Source: Phorcus lineatus (Eukaryota > Mollusca > Gastropoda > Trochida > Trochidae). From it: a DNA stretch of 64,000 nucleotides. Made by a program: the position numbers and the translations under genes. Below, piece by piece: positions 1-13,925 of the stretch. The notes under the pieces were generated by a model. The model did not search any database. It saw only the letters and a list, made by a program, of their open reading frames with translations, and had not been told where the DNA came from. The stretch lies in contig OV121081.1 in NCBI GenBank assembly GCA_921293015.1, forward strand, positions 6,386,001 to 6,450,000. The letters run 5' to 3'. Position 1 is the first letter of the stretch, and every line of letters starts with the position of its first letter.

Positions 1-925
1 TATTCCAGGACTGGCTTTGATAGTGGAAGCATGAACGGTACTGTTTACAATTAAATGACAAGCAAGAATTGAAGTATGTTACTTTCAAGAACAGTAAACA
101 TATTGTATTGAACGCGTAGAACAAGTATGTTCTCATATCCCAACTCAGAATCCGTCTTGCTGTTATCAAGTTACACTGTAATGTATTCAGGAGTAATTGG
201 TTTTCTATCTGATCGAGGATGCTCAATGTATGATCACGTCTGTCAACAGTGAAACAGGTTCATATGTCTGAAAATCCCGATTATCGCAAATGATTTATGT
301 GTGTGTACTGCAAGGAGAAAGGACCGAAAGAGACACAAGGGCGATTTCACACATTATAAGTTCCAGTCACTGTCACAGCCTAGTTATACCATACTGAACA
401 TCTTATGATGCCTGAAATCCTCTTTTATTACTCATGTTAATATTTCTTTATCGGTATCAACTCGCGTACGTCAAGATTGGGAATTGATTTACAGACAAAT
501 AACAATGGAAGCAAAAAATGACCGCATATAAAAAAAATTAAGTATACATGTCATATTGAAGGTGACACATTGATTATCATAACCTTATCTGAACATTTAA
601 GAGACTTGGCAGAGCAAATAACATATGTTGAAATGTCATTGTCAAAGAACCGTCAATGTTCGTTACGATCTCCAATAGGAAAACACGCTTTTAACGTTGG
701 TGTTCAAAAGAAGGGAATAGATTCCATAAATGGTCTGATATTCTACTTTTGTTACATGCTCCTCGTAAGAGTGCCCAAGATGAACACTTGACGGGTAGAA
801 GCAAGACCGAATTAGAGTCTTTATGACTATCTCTCCCTATGCCCTTTCCCCCGTCTTTTCCCTCATCCTTTCGATGTCTTTTGTCCCTGATCTATCCACT
901 TCCTTTTGGATGATTTCAACCACGT
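1..925. other. AT-rich non-coding DNA, nothing recognised
   Basis: No frame with coding character, no RNA gene and no repeat shared with the rest of the window was seen. The longest open frame (570-791, +) is 73 codons of low-information sequence with no domain I recognise. A pyrimidine-rich stretch at about 828-905 is the only compositional oddity. Confidence 0.5.
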
Positions 926-977
926 GTGCGATAACTGAAATATTGTTGAAAACACCTTAAACTCCAACTCACTCAAA
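926..977 (+). repeat. 5'-truncated SINE tail fragment
   Basis: This stretch aligns with the last 55 or so bases of the full SINE at 25143-25453. It has the same order of GCGATAA-TGAAATA-TTGAAA-TTAAACTCCAACTCACTCA blocks with scattered substitutions. The tRNA-like head is absent, so this is an old 5'-truncated copy, as expected for target-primed retroposition. The evidence is alignment by eye over a short distance. Confidence 0.6.
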
Positions 978-1070
978 CGATTTATATCTATGAGTATAAA
1001 TTGACGCCATCATTGTTTCATGAACGCTTCACAAATACTCGACAATATCAGGATATGAAGACATTTATCC

Positions 1071-1240
1071 ATTAAAGGGGAGTAGATTATGTTATCGGAG
1101 TCGAATATGTCAAACTTCATAAGTTGTGTTATTTCTTCGAGAAGTATATAGAAAAATAAACAGGTTTAAGTCGTGTTTGTGATCGGAAACCGGACGGTGG
1201 CGCGCACCTTACTCAAACCTAATTTTTGAAACTCATTTAC
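1071..1240 (+). repeat. Diverged fragment of the element at 19428-19889
   Basis: Two blocks match the 462-bp TIR element at 19.4 kb in the same order. About 1095-1145 matches about 19445-19500 (GGAGTC-ATATG-CAAAC-TC then GTGTTATTT). About 1171-1233 matches about 19570-19636 (GATCG-AAACCGGAC-GTGGCGCGC then TCAAAC-TAATTTT). The right half and right terminal repeat are not detectable. It is probably an old truncated copy of the same family, which would make that family dispersed rather than part of the tandem array. Confidence 0.55.
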
Positions 1241-1810
1241 ATATGACAACAAATCAAGCATGTGTTTACCAATAAAATTAAATACGTACACAGTTATCGA
1301 GTATAAGCTGATATATTAGTGTTTATGGAATTAAATTCGTTACACCGATATGTACCATATGAAAAATGGAACGGTGTTTACAAAATTAAATCAAGAAAAC
1401 ATATTTCACAAGCTGTTATAGTTAAACAAAAATGTCTCAAATCTTGAATAGAAGCATGAAATTCAATGAGACGTTGTACAACGTAAGACAGTGTAGTACC
1501 TTTCACACTTTTCATTGCACAGCTATAGCTGTAATATGTAAGCATATTTCAAGCGAACACTTAATCAAGTTATAGAACCTGACCCGTAAGGACACCGACA
1601 TCAACTCACCTTGATCCACCTGTCGACACAGTCTATTAAGCAATTATCTTGATTCGAAGCATGTCAAGTACACATTATACGTAATCCTGAATAGGACAAA
1701 TACCAATGCCATTATGATCGACTAGGTATTTAATGAATCGAGAAAAATCAGGGATTAATATCATGCATTTTTTTTTCACTTTAGATATCATTCCACTTCA
1801 GCTGCGCAAG

Positions 1811-1948
1811 AGCAATAAACCTGATGTAAGTTTTACTTTCTTGAAATAGCAATATTTCCAAGTCATCTATTTTTTGTCTCTTGCAATGAACCTCGTGTAA
1901 GTTTTACTTTCTTGAAATATCAATATTTCCAAGTCAGTTATTTTCTTT
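1811..1948. repeat. 71-bp tandem duplication, two copies
   Basis: Two adjacent copies with a period of 71 bp share GTAAGTTTTACTTTCTTGAA followed by AATATTTCCAAGTCA. The first core starts at 1826 and the second at 1897. Divergence is low inside the core and higher at the edges. No coding or RNA function is apparent. Confidence 0.8.
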
Positions 1949-2469
1949 TTTGCAATTATATATTAGGTAACGTAAGAGGTAGGATTAGTAACCTTTTAGG
2001 CAGAAAGGCTTTCACTACCCGTCGTAATGTATTCAGGCCGATGGTTGGACACTAAACGTTGACATGGCAGAGACTCAAAATTACAAGGATATCCAAAAAC
2101 ATCAAGCGAACATTCAGAATCTGCAGCAAACGACACCATAGTAATAGACATATTCAAGACATACTTAGAGATCGCTTTAGTCCACAGACACATTATACTT
2201 CAGATTATTGGATATATAAACATATATGAAAGACTCACACGGCATCATGTAAACTGCAACGTTATATATTGATGGCCAAGGTTGCAAGGAAGAGGTTGTT
2301 TTTATTTTCAGGACACAAATGCGGTATTTTTTAATTATTTGATGCACAAGTATGGTTTTGATATTGAAATGGTTTTGTTCACTTCAAAAGTTTGAAAACT
2401 TAAAAAAAAAGAAATAAAATGTCTTAGTGTAATATAAAAAGGATTTACCATGCTCAAATTATATTTATT

Positions 2470-2714
2470 TATGTACAAAAACAAAGTTTACCCGCTTTTG
2501 AAACCCAGATATCTACCGTAGTCATCTGATTGAACAAATAAAGCTATTAAAGAAAAAACATATCTTCAGTTTTTGACTAGCTGCATAGAAAAAGACATTT
2601 GTTGAAGAAAATCAAGATGATTTATTCACAAGTACTTTCGACCATAAGGTCTCATCAGGTGAATTACCACATTGTCAATGTTTCAAAAGGGGGTAAACTT
2701 TGTTTTTGTAGATA
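2470..2714. mobile_element. MITE-like element with 35-bp terminal inverted repeats
   Basis: The left arm (2470-2504) reads TACAAAAACAAAGTTTACCC, then a mismatch, then CTTTTGAAAC. The right arm (2680-2714) is its reverse complement with only two or three mismatches. The roughly 175-bp interior has no open frame of note. Size and structure fit a non-autonomous DNA transposon (MITE). I could not define a convincing target-site duplication, so the superfamily is open. Confidence 0.7.
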
Positions 2715-5700
2715 GATCGTAATTATGGTAAGTTAACTGAAGAGGCATGTTCAAGTCGTCTCTCACTATCAGTTGCCAATATGTGTGTGACAGATGTTTA
2801 AAGATCCTTAATTATCGTTTATGTGTTGACAATCCTTGGTAAAAGTATGATGACGTAAGTAAGGTGACGTTAAGGAACATAATCTTTCAACGATAAGACT
2901 TTACGAAACATAATCTTTCTACGATAGGACATTTTGTTAGGAGATTACTCTCCTTTGAAAACAACGATTACATCGTTTATTGGATCATTTTCAATGTGTT
3001 TAGGATAGAAATGATGCAAACTAAATCTTAAGCCCCTGAAATGACAATTACCATGAAAATCGATCCAATCACAGAATAATCCCATTGCTTAAGCAATTGT
3101 ATCACGTTCCTGTTTTACAGAAAGATTTTCGACAAGATTTTAATACGTTGTTTGGAAGGCACTATGCGTTTTCCGAACGTACATGTATGCTTTGGTTGTG
3201 TTGTATCATGTCGAGAAACCTAGTTTCAAGGTATCGTAAAATGAGATCATCTTACTTTGGAAGGCGGGAAAATAAATGTACTTTTTTGTAACAAGAATTG
3301 CTAAGAAGACTAACCATGAAGTATATTCAAGTAAAGTCGTTATCTTGGACACCAGAGAGTTGAACAATTTAAAGGATTTTCTTTGGGACCTTGGTACGTT
3401 CCAAAATCTTGTTTACTTTTCAATATACCGTTTTCTTTAATACAAATTACTCTAAAACATCGGGCCTTCAATAACCGTAAATCTATAAAAAAAAAAATTA
3501 TATATATATATATGGCGGTTCGCTCATAACCAATATTTACAAAGATCGTTTTAAAACAAATACCTGTAAGGAATGAATTTCTAGTTCTGTATTAAAGCTC
3601 CGGTTCTCCAATATGACACTCGGCTGGCACTATTATTTTCTAGGAATGTGTTGGAAGAAATCTAGTAAATGGTAGTTTTAGAATAATCTGATAGTTTCAT
3701 CGAAACCACCTGGTAGTTGCGTGACTCATCCAGTATTAACCATTACACTTTTTGAAATTTTCATTAAAAGAGAGTTAAAATATTATATGTTCTGAAAATA
3801 TAGATTTGGCAATGCAAGTTTTTTTTTTCATCCTGTCGTCATGTGAAATTAATATGCGAGAAAATGTTTTCAACATACACATTTTTTAAAATCCAATTTG
3901 TTCGGTCATGTTTAGTTTTCGTGACTGTATTTAATGAGCTTAATGAGCCGGCTGATAACTCGTGTAACATTCATAATGTTCCGTATAATAACCTTTATAA
4001 AAGAATTGAAAAAACTAAATATTCTACACTAAAATACTCTATAAGAGACTGAAATAAAATGCTTTAAAAATAACTTAAGACAAATAAACTACTACAAAAT
4101 ATAGTTGTACAAAACGACTGGCAATTATCGCTGGCATAGGGTAAGAAAACTTCCATCTAAATCTGCAATGACCATTACCAATACAATGTGATTAACTATA
4201 TTGCGTTTTAGAAACAACGGGGCTTTTATTCTATTAAGGAGCTAACTGTTTCCTTTTATCAGAAGTCATCATCATTTGCACAGAAAGCAATTCAATTTCC
4301 CCAACTCCTTGGGGATTACTGATGTAATACCCTACGACATTAGTTAGACCACTAATTAGTTAAAACTACACGTATATCTTGCCTGGACGTTTGTAGCATG
4401 ATGTTCGTCTATAAACATTAATCTTTTAGGAATTGCAACGCGATCGAAATTTCCAAAAGATAACATTTATCTAAATAGTATCGGTATACATATCGATGGA
4501 GCAAAATCAAAACGAGCCATCAAACTCAGCGAAACGGGAATATTTAGGCGAAATAACGACAAACTATTGTGTGTTTTAAGACATGAGTAAATGTCCATAT
4601 AATGTGTTTGTAAGATACCACACATCACACACACAAAATCTGCAGACCATGGACTAGTGTTGATTAGTTGAATCAAACAGAACACTGTGGACAAGGGTCA
4701 TATAACGTAACGAAGTCAACAACACATGTCCGTTTGAAGTTTGACTTCAAAGTGTTGTCATCAAATCAGTCCACTTTAGTACATAACTTCAAAGCCAACA
4801 CATTAATTCTCATTACACACTGAGCTATGCATATGAAACATTCATTTTGATAACATATTTTCAAAGAATATATTTATCAAAGCTGTAGCTACTACGATTT
4901 CTCTAACCCGGTCCATATGCGATGCACACCTTTTTGTACAGAAACAGTTTATTACGCAGATCGATCTTGAACAGAACAATTTCTGTCAGCTGAAGGTGGG
5001 ACATCTAAAAAGCATATTTTGCATAATTACATGTATTATAGAAAGGCCGAAAATTTATGTGCCTATGGTTTTGGATTGTACAGTCGTGTGTTCCTAAAGC
5101 TTGTTTGGTATTGATCGTCAGTATTGAATGACTCTGACATAGGTCTGTTATCGATGATGAAATAGCGAGTGAAAATGAATTACTGTATATTTTAAACGAT
5201 ACATATGACTTGTAATAATGTCATATTATAACAAATGATTCCATTTAATTACCAACTTAAGACTTAGTTTCTTCCAGGGCATATGGAACTGCTCCCTCTT
5301 TCCCATGCTTTATGTTTTGTATCACTTTATAGCTAGTTTAGCGAGTATAATATTTAAAGGTTCATACGAATAGATAAGTAACAAATACAAGCAAGTTTGA
5401 AAAAAAGGTTGACACTTATTAAGAAGATTGTCCACAACACCATTGTTTTGTCAATCTAAAATCAGTATCACAAAGATGATATTAGAATTAAAAAGAGCTG
5501 AACCCACATTGCACGTTAACATTTCTTTGTTAGACACGCTCGACCCCTTCTTTGATACGAGAAATAATGTATTTTATCTAAACCGTAAAGCTAATATCCC
5601 GTTAAAAGTGGGACTGTTATGAAGACTTGTTAAAAGAAAATGATACAAATCATAAAAACAATTGGCAATTATTTCGAAGATTTATTTCCACCATTACCAG

Positions 5701-7767
5701 CTCAAATCATGCTGTTGTTATACGGATCTGTACAAGTATTTATACATATATTCATGGACATGCTATGAATATTTGGCACAGTTCGTGACTATTTAAAGTA
5801 CACTCGTCGTATGCCAAGCGACTCCGGTCAACTCATTAACTGACCAATCCACTCACAATTCATCAATAATGAAGTCAGCGTATCAAATGAAATTCACATA
5901 AGCGATTTCCTGTCCATGCGCTGATAACCCGTCACCTTATGATATCGCCCAATTATCACTTATCAATTTGAAATTACCCCACTTTGAAGCAATCTTCTGA
6001 GCCGCGTCATTAACGTCATAACGCGGGCATGTCCAATGACATGACGCTCGCATTTTATTATATCGATTTCATGTTGATTGTCAAAGAAACGGTAATGATA
6101 ATGGGTTAGTTTTTTTGTTGATTTAATGTAATCAATTTCGGAAACAAAATTCACTTCGTTTTAGTATATTTTTGTTCATAGTATCGATATAAGATATCAG
6201 AAAACTTGTAATCAAGTTGTCAAAATGGTAATACTTATCTATAGCCCTTGACGAAGAGATATTGTTATTAATACCTTATAGAGTTTTTCATTATCAGTAT
6301 GTAATGTTTGAAAACTCTTACATTGTACTCTACATGAATCCATACTCAAGATAGTTTTTATGAACTGCAATAAAGAAACAATTTGTAATCAAGTATTCGG
6401 GTAAATGAAATCCTTCATAATCATGAACCGTTTTTCCTGGAGTAATCGTCGTTTCCTGGAATTGTCATTGCACTTGATTACATCCCATGTATGCATCTTA
6501 ACAAGTGCGTTAAACACACAGCATGGTGACTAAAACGGAAATATAGTCTGTAATTGGAATTCGTCTCTGCTTTGAGTGTAAACAGGCTGCCCGTGTGGTT
6601 CCTCAATGTTAGCAGGTGTATCTGATACCCCCATAGTGCTGATAACTGGAGACAGCACACGAGAAGTCCTTGAGTGGATATAGGAAGTAGTAACGGATAT
6701 CCTCCATAGAAACCATTAGCACCTCCGTTACAAGATTGTGTGCAGTCATTAATCATGCTCTTTGACATATAGCGCGTTTTGATAATATTTATGTACATGT
6801 ATTTTGTTCACTGAAATAAAACTTTTGGAATGGCTTGAAAGAGAAAACTTAGTTATCAATGAATATAATCAATCGTGGGTCGTATGGTAAATAATGCTAC
6901 CATGATAACACACCAAGCAGCAAATGTCAAAGAACAGATACAGCTTATTTTCTCACGCTTTCACATATTAATTAAACATTGAAGTTAATCGAGTCATGGA
7001 AAACAACATTTTGTCTACGGACGCTGTAGAGCAATCTCCCCGTATGGGCACATGTTAATATCTTCCACACCCAATTTAAAGACTAATTGCCCTACAGAAT
7101 CGAGACACAGTCGGTGGCATCAAACCATTTTGCCACCCTGAATTTGTAGCCTCTAAATTGTACATCACGTCCACATCTGCAATTATCACTACCAAATATG
7201 AAGTTGAGAACTTACGTAGTTTTAGAACTTACTTCAGACCTCTAAATGCAGTAGTAATATTACTTCAAATTTCAAATAACATCCATCGTTATCAGATGAC
7301 TGTTTGTCTATGTCAAACTGTACCTTCCCAACGTCATGAGAAAAGTGATTGTTTAACCGTTACTTGAAACCCGATTTATTATTGTCATAAGCGATAGCAA
7401 CGACCCAGACATTTCAGTCGCGAATTCGGAGGATTGCCTACAAGATATTTATTTTAGTAGTTAGAAAAACAAGCCTCCCAGAACATGTGTCAACCGTTTG
7501 ATATGGCTAGTATGCTAGTCCAACACTGTATAAACGTTTCGTTGTGGAATCGTATCAACTTGCTGTATTTTAATGAATAATAATATGTAAACATTTAGAA
7601 AACTCTAAATAAAATAACATCGATAAAATGTTATTACGCACGCTGGTTATATATCACTTGTCATTTTGAATTGTGGATGATAAAGCACATTCAATAAGGA
7701 TTTGATTACGTGAGCTAACCACCATGTTCATGGCAATACCGCTCGATACATTCAACAGCGAAGTGTA
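2715..7767. other. AT-rich non-coding DNA without recognised genes
   Basis: Several open frames of 60-106 codons occur on both strands (for example 6478-6798 on minus). None shows a recognisable domain, clear splice-site framing or a second copy in the window. A short A-run followed by TA repeats lies at 3487-3513. Nothing else stands out. Confidence 0.45.
3487..3513. repeat. Poly-A/TA simple repeat
   Basis: A run of A followed by alternating TA. It is short and of no recognisable function. Confidence 0.85.
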
Positions 7768-7869
7768 TAGTAGAAGTAGCAAGCGTAGAAGAAGTAGTAG
7801 TAGTAGTATTGATAGTAGTAATATTGATAGTAGTAGTAGTAGTAGTAGTATTGATAGTAGTAATATTGA

Positions 7870-7911
<42 letters not shown>
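7768..7911. repeat. TAG microsatellite with 42-bp higher-order period
   Basis: Trinucleotide TAG/AGT array interrupted by ATTGATAGTAGTAATATTGAT. The interruption occurs twice, starting near 7808 and 7850, so a 42-bp higher-order unit was duplicated inside the microsatellite. A 70-codon serine-rich frame crosses it (7724-7936), but this is the trivial translation of AGT repeats and is not called as a gene. Confidence 0.9.
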
Positions 7912-8118
7912 GGGTAGACTAAAATTTAGTCTATGAAATATTTTGATAATTTACTGTTTCTTCATCTATAACATTCTTTTCTTTGGGCTCCTAATTTTAT
8001 ATGCATATATGTGCATGCAGTCAAATCTAGACTTGCTGAATGAGGACCTAGACTGTATTAAAGACTCCTTTTTATACAAAGTCATGAAGCAATGCTATAG
8101 AAGGGGCAGTGGTAATTC

Positions 8119-8330
8119 TAAAAGTAGTAGTAGCAGCTATAGAAATAGTAGTACTTGAAGTAGCAGATATAGTAGTAGTAAAAGTAGAAGGAATAGAAAA
8201 TACTGAACTAGGTGCAGTTGCAACAGTAGCTGGAAAAATCGTTATTTGTTGCTGTAAAGGTTGCATAGATTTAGAATGACTACTATAAGAAACAAGTAGT
8301 ACTACTAGTTGTATGGGAGGTAGCAGCAGC
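8119..8330. repeat. Degenerate AGT-rich tract
   Basis: Interspersed AGTAGT runs with AGC and AAA interruptions look like a decayed relative of the microsatellite 200 bp upstream. The open frame on the opposite strand (8072-8332) is Thr/Ser-rich for compositional reasons only. Confidence 0.65.
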
Positions 8331-11300
8331 AAACATCGTGGATCGATCTATGGATCGAATCTCTAACAACAATCAAGTATTACGCAGTGTGTTTACGTAC
8401 ATACTCTCTATTAACAAAATGTATGCATGTTCAATTCATACCCACGGTTTCACTGATAAAGTAACATGTTGATAAGTCCTCGTGGGAAATACGGTACAAT
8501 GAGAAAGAAAACAAACAAGGGTCCGTTTCAGATAACAAGTGACATTTTAATCAATTCAAACATATTCTGATTAATGAATTGGATTGACAAGCCTCTGTAC
8601 AGACACTGAAAGTGGCCTTTTTTCTGGACCTTGTTATTTTCAGAAACGGTTGATTGATAAAGAAGTAGAAGAAACAAGTGCTGTGTTAAGATACATCACA
8701 ACTGTGTATCCTTGATAGTAATTAAATGTTTTTAGCATCCATTGCAAGGCGGGAAATAGTAAATCTTAAGGATACCACGTTGACATTATTTAGAAATACG
8801 GGATGTTTCCTTAAAGTCCCAGTTAAATGTGGGATCAAGACTACGCGTCCCGTGCAGCAGATAATGCATTCTAAAGAAAGGAAAACGTAATCTTCTGAAT
8901 GGGTTTTCATCTCGGAATCGTTTAGATGTTGGAATTGCCTAAGTATGGAGTGGCTGTCAAGTACAGGAGCTGTTTCTGGTGATAATGACACATTCGCTCG
9001 CCTCCTACTTCAAACATCTTATAAGAGTGGAAATGGGTTTGGAAGCCGTAATGATTGTGGAATACTGTGATAAACAAATCAGCAACCACAGTTCTGGTGA
9101 GCTTCAAATCATGATAAATTCATGTAAAACTTTATCACTTTAACTGAGGTATTTGTAGCCTTTGTCGAACTGATAATGTTTCTGTCTCGAGACCACCCAT
9201 ATCAATAATCAATGACGTCATACCCAGATAACTCTGACAGTGTGTGCGAATACAAAAGGAAACATCAGCATGTTTGATCTGAGGCCGCGGTGCTGCGGGC
9301 ATGTTACTATTTGCGAGGAGTCTGACCTCAGGCGAGTTCAGCATGCAGGTCAGGTACACGTACGACACAGCAGAGACTGGCCTACCTTCAGGTTATTGTA
9401 TAGATTTTACACCAGAACCGATATCAACTCAGTAATTACTTCACGAGGGATCACCGCCACCAAGCTTCAAGTCTGGAATAAGAACTTGATAACAATGCTT
9501 CAGAAACATTATACTATTTAACATGGCACAATCCAAAGGCACGAGTCTTTCTTGACTGTGTCTGTTGACGAAGACACCTGACTATAAGCAAGCTTTGATC
9601 AATGAGCGGCAGCGGCTCAGTGAGACTGGCCTCTATAGGAAAGAATTTTCTTTCCTCCTGAACGGAGAAAGGGTCTAACCTCTCGATCGTGACCAAAAGC
9701 GTGAACTAACTTACTCATCCAGTGGAAGCAAATATACAATGATTTGGCTCTGAACGGCCATCACACTACGGGTATTTGGACACTGCACGTCGCTCTGGCT
9801 TTACCAATGGTCATGAACTCCACAGTGCTTGGTACGTACAGTTACGTTAATTTCCTAGTCTATCTTGTTTGAAGTGTAATCCATACATACATTAGAATCA
9901 TATTATATAGACATGGTGGCACGCTTGGCTAAATCAATGTTGAATATGTATACACCCTCCATCTGAATGTATAATTAGGTAACTTTTCATAAATGTTATT
10001 ATACATACTTTAAAGTAAACGAGTGGAATGTAAACACACCTTTGACCATAAGGATGTATACGATAAGATATGTATCCCAGTTCTAATGTACCATGGACTG
10101 GCCGTGATATATAATTGTCTCTCTATACAAAAGACTCTCTGACAACAACCTATTTGTTAAGACGACCATCCCATGTTTGGAGATGGCATTTTAATTAATA
10201 TCAGTGCAAATTGAAACATGAACATTGTTATTTGATATATATTAACTATAAATATCAACAAGAGGTGGAAAGTCCAATTAGTTTTATGCCAATAGGGCAT
10301 GCTCACGTAAATAGACCCTTTTCTAAACAGTCAATCATTATCAATAATGACGATGTAATTAGTTTTAATGTTAGCGGTTGTTTTCACAAGCTCATTAATG
10401 ATAACAACATCTAGGAAGCTTTAATGGTCAACATTGTGTTATTTTCTCTTGACTTTAAACAGAAGTAACTAGGTATGTTAATGGGTATGTATATGGGTAT
10501 GTATGTCTGTGTGGAGCGATATGCCAGTACTCTCCCTCATGAGCTGTCAGTGTATGAAGCGTTATGATGAATGATGGCACGTCGTTCATTTCACCCAACT
10601 GTCCATTCATCAAGCCTGGTGCACAAAATTAATGGGAAAGCAAAAACACCGATCATATTTTGGTGTCCCAATTTAGAGCTCCCGTCGAAGGGATGGTATT
10701 TGGAGAGGACTGGCTGTTTGGTTTTCGCAGCGACTATGTCATCAGTGATGTGTGTTTGCTTAGGTTTATATTTCAAACTAATGTATTGTTTTCTTATGCT
10801 TTCTAATAATTGGTAAACTTGTAAAAAGTAATAAAACAAGTACATGGCTGAGCTTTACACTAAACGATTATCAACTGCCATTATATTTCAACACAACATA
10901 GTTCCGTTAGGCATGTGTACATTATTTTTGCCTCTGTTCTATATATGTTAGGAATCATTAATTAGAAGTGTAACACTCATTTAAATTTTATTGCCTTGCT
11001 ATCAGTATTCAATCTTTTGTTTGGGATCAAAACTTTAAATGTGGACCTATTGGCCGAACGAGGAAACATGACATTAATCAGTACATTTTATCTGAGTGTT
11101 GACATAACGAGACACTGTAGAATATAAAGAGGAAAATCAATTAGACATTATAGCTCATACATTAGAACCCTTATCAGATGTTTAGTAAATTAATTTCATT
11201 ATCGGTATAAGATATCGATGATGTTATTGGTAAAATCTTAAGGTCAATATTCCGTGGTATTTTGCTTATCAATAATACTACGGGTTATCTGACTTCAGAC

Positions 11301-13925
11301 GTACGGCTTTGTAAAGTGAATGTTAATGAGTGCGATTTTGCTGATTAGTCTCAGGCAGGATATACAAGGCGCACTTGTCTACTTATTCTCTGGACAGTTA
11401 GCGATAGAATTGCATTCATTTGTATGACGTTTGGCATACTACTTAGCAGTCCGCTAAGAAAAGGCAAAAGTAATTACCTACTAACGGGCTCTATCGTTTT
11501 CCGTATCAAGTATAAAAGAAATTCAGTTACATTACTTCGTATATTACAATATATAACCCACTAGCAAGATCGTCTAGTGACATTTAGGTAATCGATATCA
11601 TTGTGAGATATTTTTTGGTCTGTTGAATGTGAAATGACATGGTTGACTGTCCATATTTTCAAAAACACGTTCTTGCATTCTTCTGCCGTATATCGTAAAG
11701 AGGATTTACCTTCGAATCTAGACTTTAACGAAAGCACAACATGTGAACATGTATATATTTCTCATTAGAGACAATCCGAGGCATTTGGGGAGATCGATAG
11801 AAGGAGACTGTAATAACTCTGTGGATACAAACACGCTAGCAGGGTGGAACTGTACACATTCTGCATTTCAGGAATATCGAAATTGTTTTAGTAAAATCGT
11901 CAAGCATAACATGACCCTTCTCAGATAAACTTCCATTGGGATCATAAACAAAAAAGGTTAACTATTTTTTCCGCCGTTGCAAACTCAAGGCTCAATACGA
12001 ATATGCTTTCAATTTCAAATAACGTTTTTTTAGAACCGATATTGCAGTTGGATTGCATGACGAGGTTTCCCCGATAATAGGTTATAAAACAATGTAATTA
12101 TATTATCATAGTGATATGAAAGATTGAATTCGCTTGTGAGCAGTCAAAATCTTATCAGCACTTGTTTCAGATTGGCTCCTGTTTTCGTACTACATTATTG
12201 AATTTAGACTATGGTAGATATATTATGTTATATATTATATTATAATTGTTCAGGAATCAGTACGAGGAGACAGAATCGATCATTACACACTTTCTTATCC
12301 ACTCAGATTAGTTCTGTTTACGACATCCTTTCACTATTATGTAAATGCCTTTCCTTATCATTCCTTCTGTTCCCCAATTTCTATAAAACGAACACAAGTA
12401 TCCGAAAGGGACTTACTTCAATCAATTTTTGAGTTTTAATCGCACAAAACCCCTAAAACTATGTCCACAGCATTTGTAAAACCTTTTAATAATCCAATTA
12501 TATCAGATGATGTTTTGGTATATACTGAACTGAGATGCGAACCGTTAAGATACACCCAAACCCTGTAACAAAAATGTTATAGAGACGTTTAATTCGGTTC
12601 CAAGGACGATGTTTTAAAAAGAGTGACTCAGCTGCATGTTAAAACCATAGCGAAACTTCGCTAGACACTCTGTGAACTGTCAAGACAAATAAGACCAGAG
12701 TTGTCGGCCTTGGTTGTGATTCATGCACTCTTGCCTTGTCTTCGCTTCAGAAGAGATTAACTTTCCTTAATCCAATAATGAGTAAAGATTTTGACATGTT
12801 GTATGGACAGAGGTACTCTGACGGACCTTTGGCATCGTGAGTTTCTTACATTGAACAAGTCGTTGCTGAGACGTATCGAATTCAACTTAAAAATGTCTTG
12901 TTATCAAAATGGTAGTCAACGTTGCATACATTCTCCTTCCTTGACAACAAAGGTGTAAGTTCATGACTAAATCCAACCTACATATTAACTAATGATTAGA
13001 CAAAACCCATGGTCGTTTGCTTCTCACACGCATTGGAGAGAAGTTTGCTTTTTTTTTCCAAAACGCTTTATCGCTCATCAGCTTTACTTCGTTTGCTTAC
13101 GCGAGTGTAAATTACAATAACACAGGAATTAACAGCTAACCTATAATTCGATAAAATGTCACAACGGAAAAGCGTAACCTTTGTAGAGGTCGGTTTCATA
13201 TATAAGCGTCAACACTCTCTCACTGTAATGATCCGTCTCTGATATGTAACAATGACGTTTAGTGCCGATTCATAACGTTTGGAAAACGAAAATTACCTTT
13301 AATGACTCACAAAATAACGGTTCTATAAAGTTTTGTGAACCAGGTTTGTTTTCTGCGGTGACAGGCAATGGTTTCTAATGAGAAGGCGCGATCTTCATGA
13401 TGTTCTTACATTATTGTATGGCTGATGATTTTCTTTGCTGCCAGACACGCATCCAGGTTCTTTCATGGTAAATGATATCATTATCAGACTTTTAGACAAT
13501 CTGCTCATAAACACATATTTGAATAAGATGTTTTATTTAGGCTAGGTATTACTGTTTGTGTTAGCAAGAAATGAACCCGTTGTTTGATTTTCAACAATAT
13601 CCCCGAATACTGTATAATATGATCTTTCGAGAAAATAATCATTTTTAAAAGTAAATCACTTTTGAAAATGTTTATCGTCCCAATATCAGGTTCACATTTC
13701 TACGAAACAAGTCTGAAATCATTTTTTAAAGTTTGACATTCTTTTACAGTTCAGTATATTTTCAACTGAGGTGGAGTTATCTCAAATAAATATATTAACC
13801 TCCCATCTTTGATACATGTACTTTCATTTGGTACCTATATATCAATTGGTAAGTTTATCAGGATGTATGTATGATTTGAACAGCGGCTCTTGGTCTAGGC
13901 TCTGTTGTCCATCTCGCACGGCTGC
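8331..13925. other. Non-coding DNA left of the tandem array
   Basis: No complete gene, RNA or transposon was recognised. The GC-richer patch at about 9230-9400 carries open frames on both strands and is listed separately. The remaining frames (for example 10571-10816 on plus, 12211-12432 on plus) are short and featureless. None of the array modules was found here, so the array seems to start at its right boundary. Confidence 0.45.
9135..9400 (-). other. Exon-like GC-richer patch, identity unknown
   Basis: This patch is clearly less AT-rich than its surroundings. It is open on the minus strand for 77 codons and on the plus strand for 93 codons (9240-9521). The minus frame has four cysteines in about 55 residues (LTCMLNSPEVRLL, then SFCIRTHCQSYLG) and is followed in the transcription direction by GGGTATGA, a weak donor-like site. 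That would fit one exon of a secreted cysteine-containing protein. However, no acceptor of good quality and no family match can be claimed. It could equally be a chance frame. Confidence 0.2.

Noticed and set aside
7724..7936. 70-codon serine-rich open frame
   Set aside because: It is the translation of the AGT microsatellite. No signal peptide, domain or splice framing.
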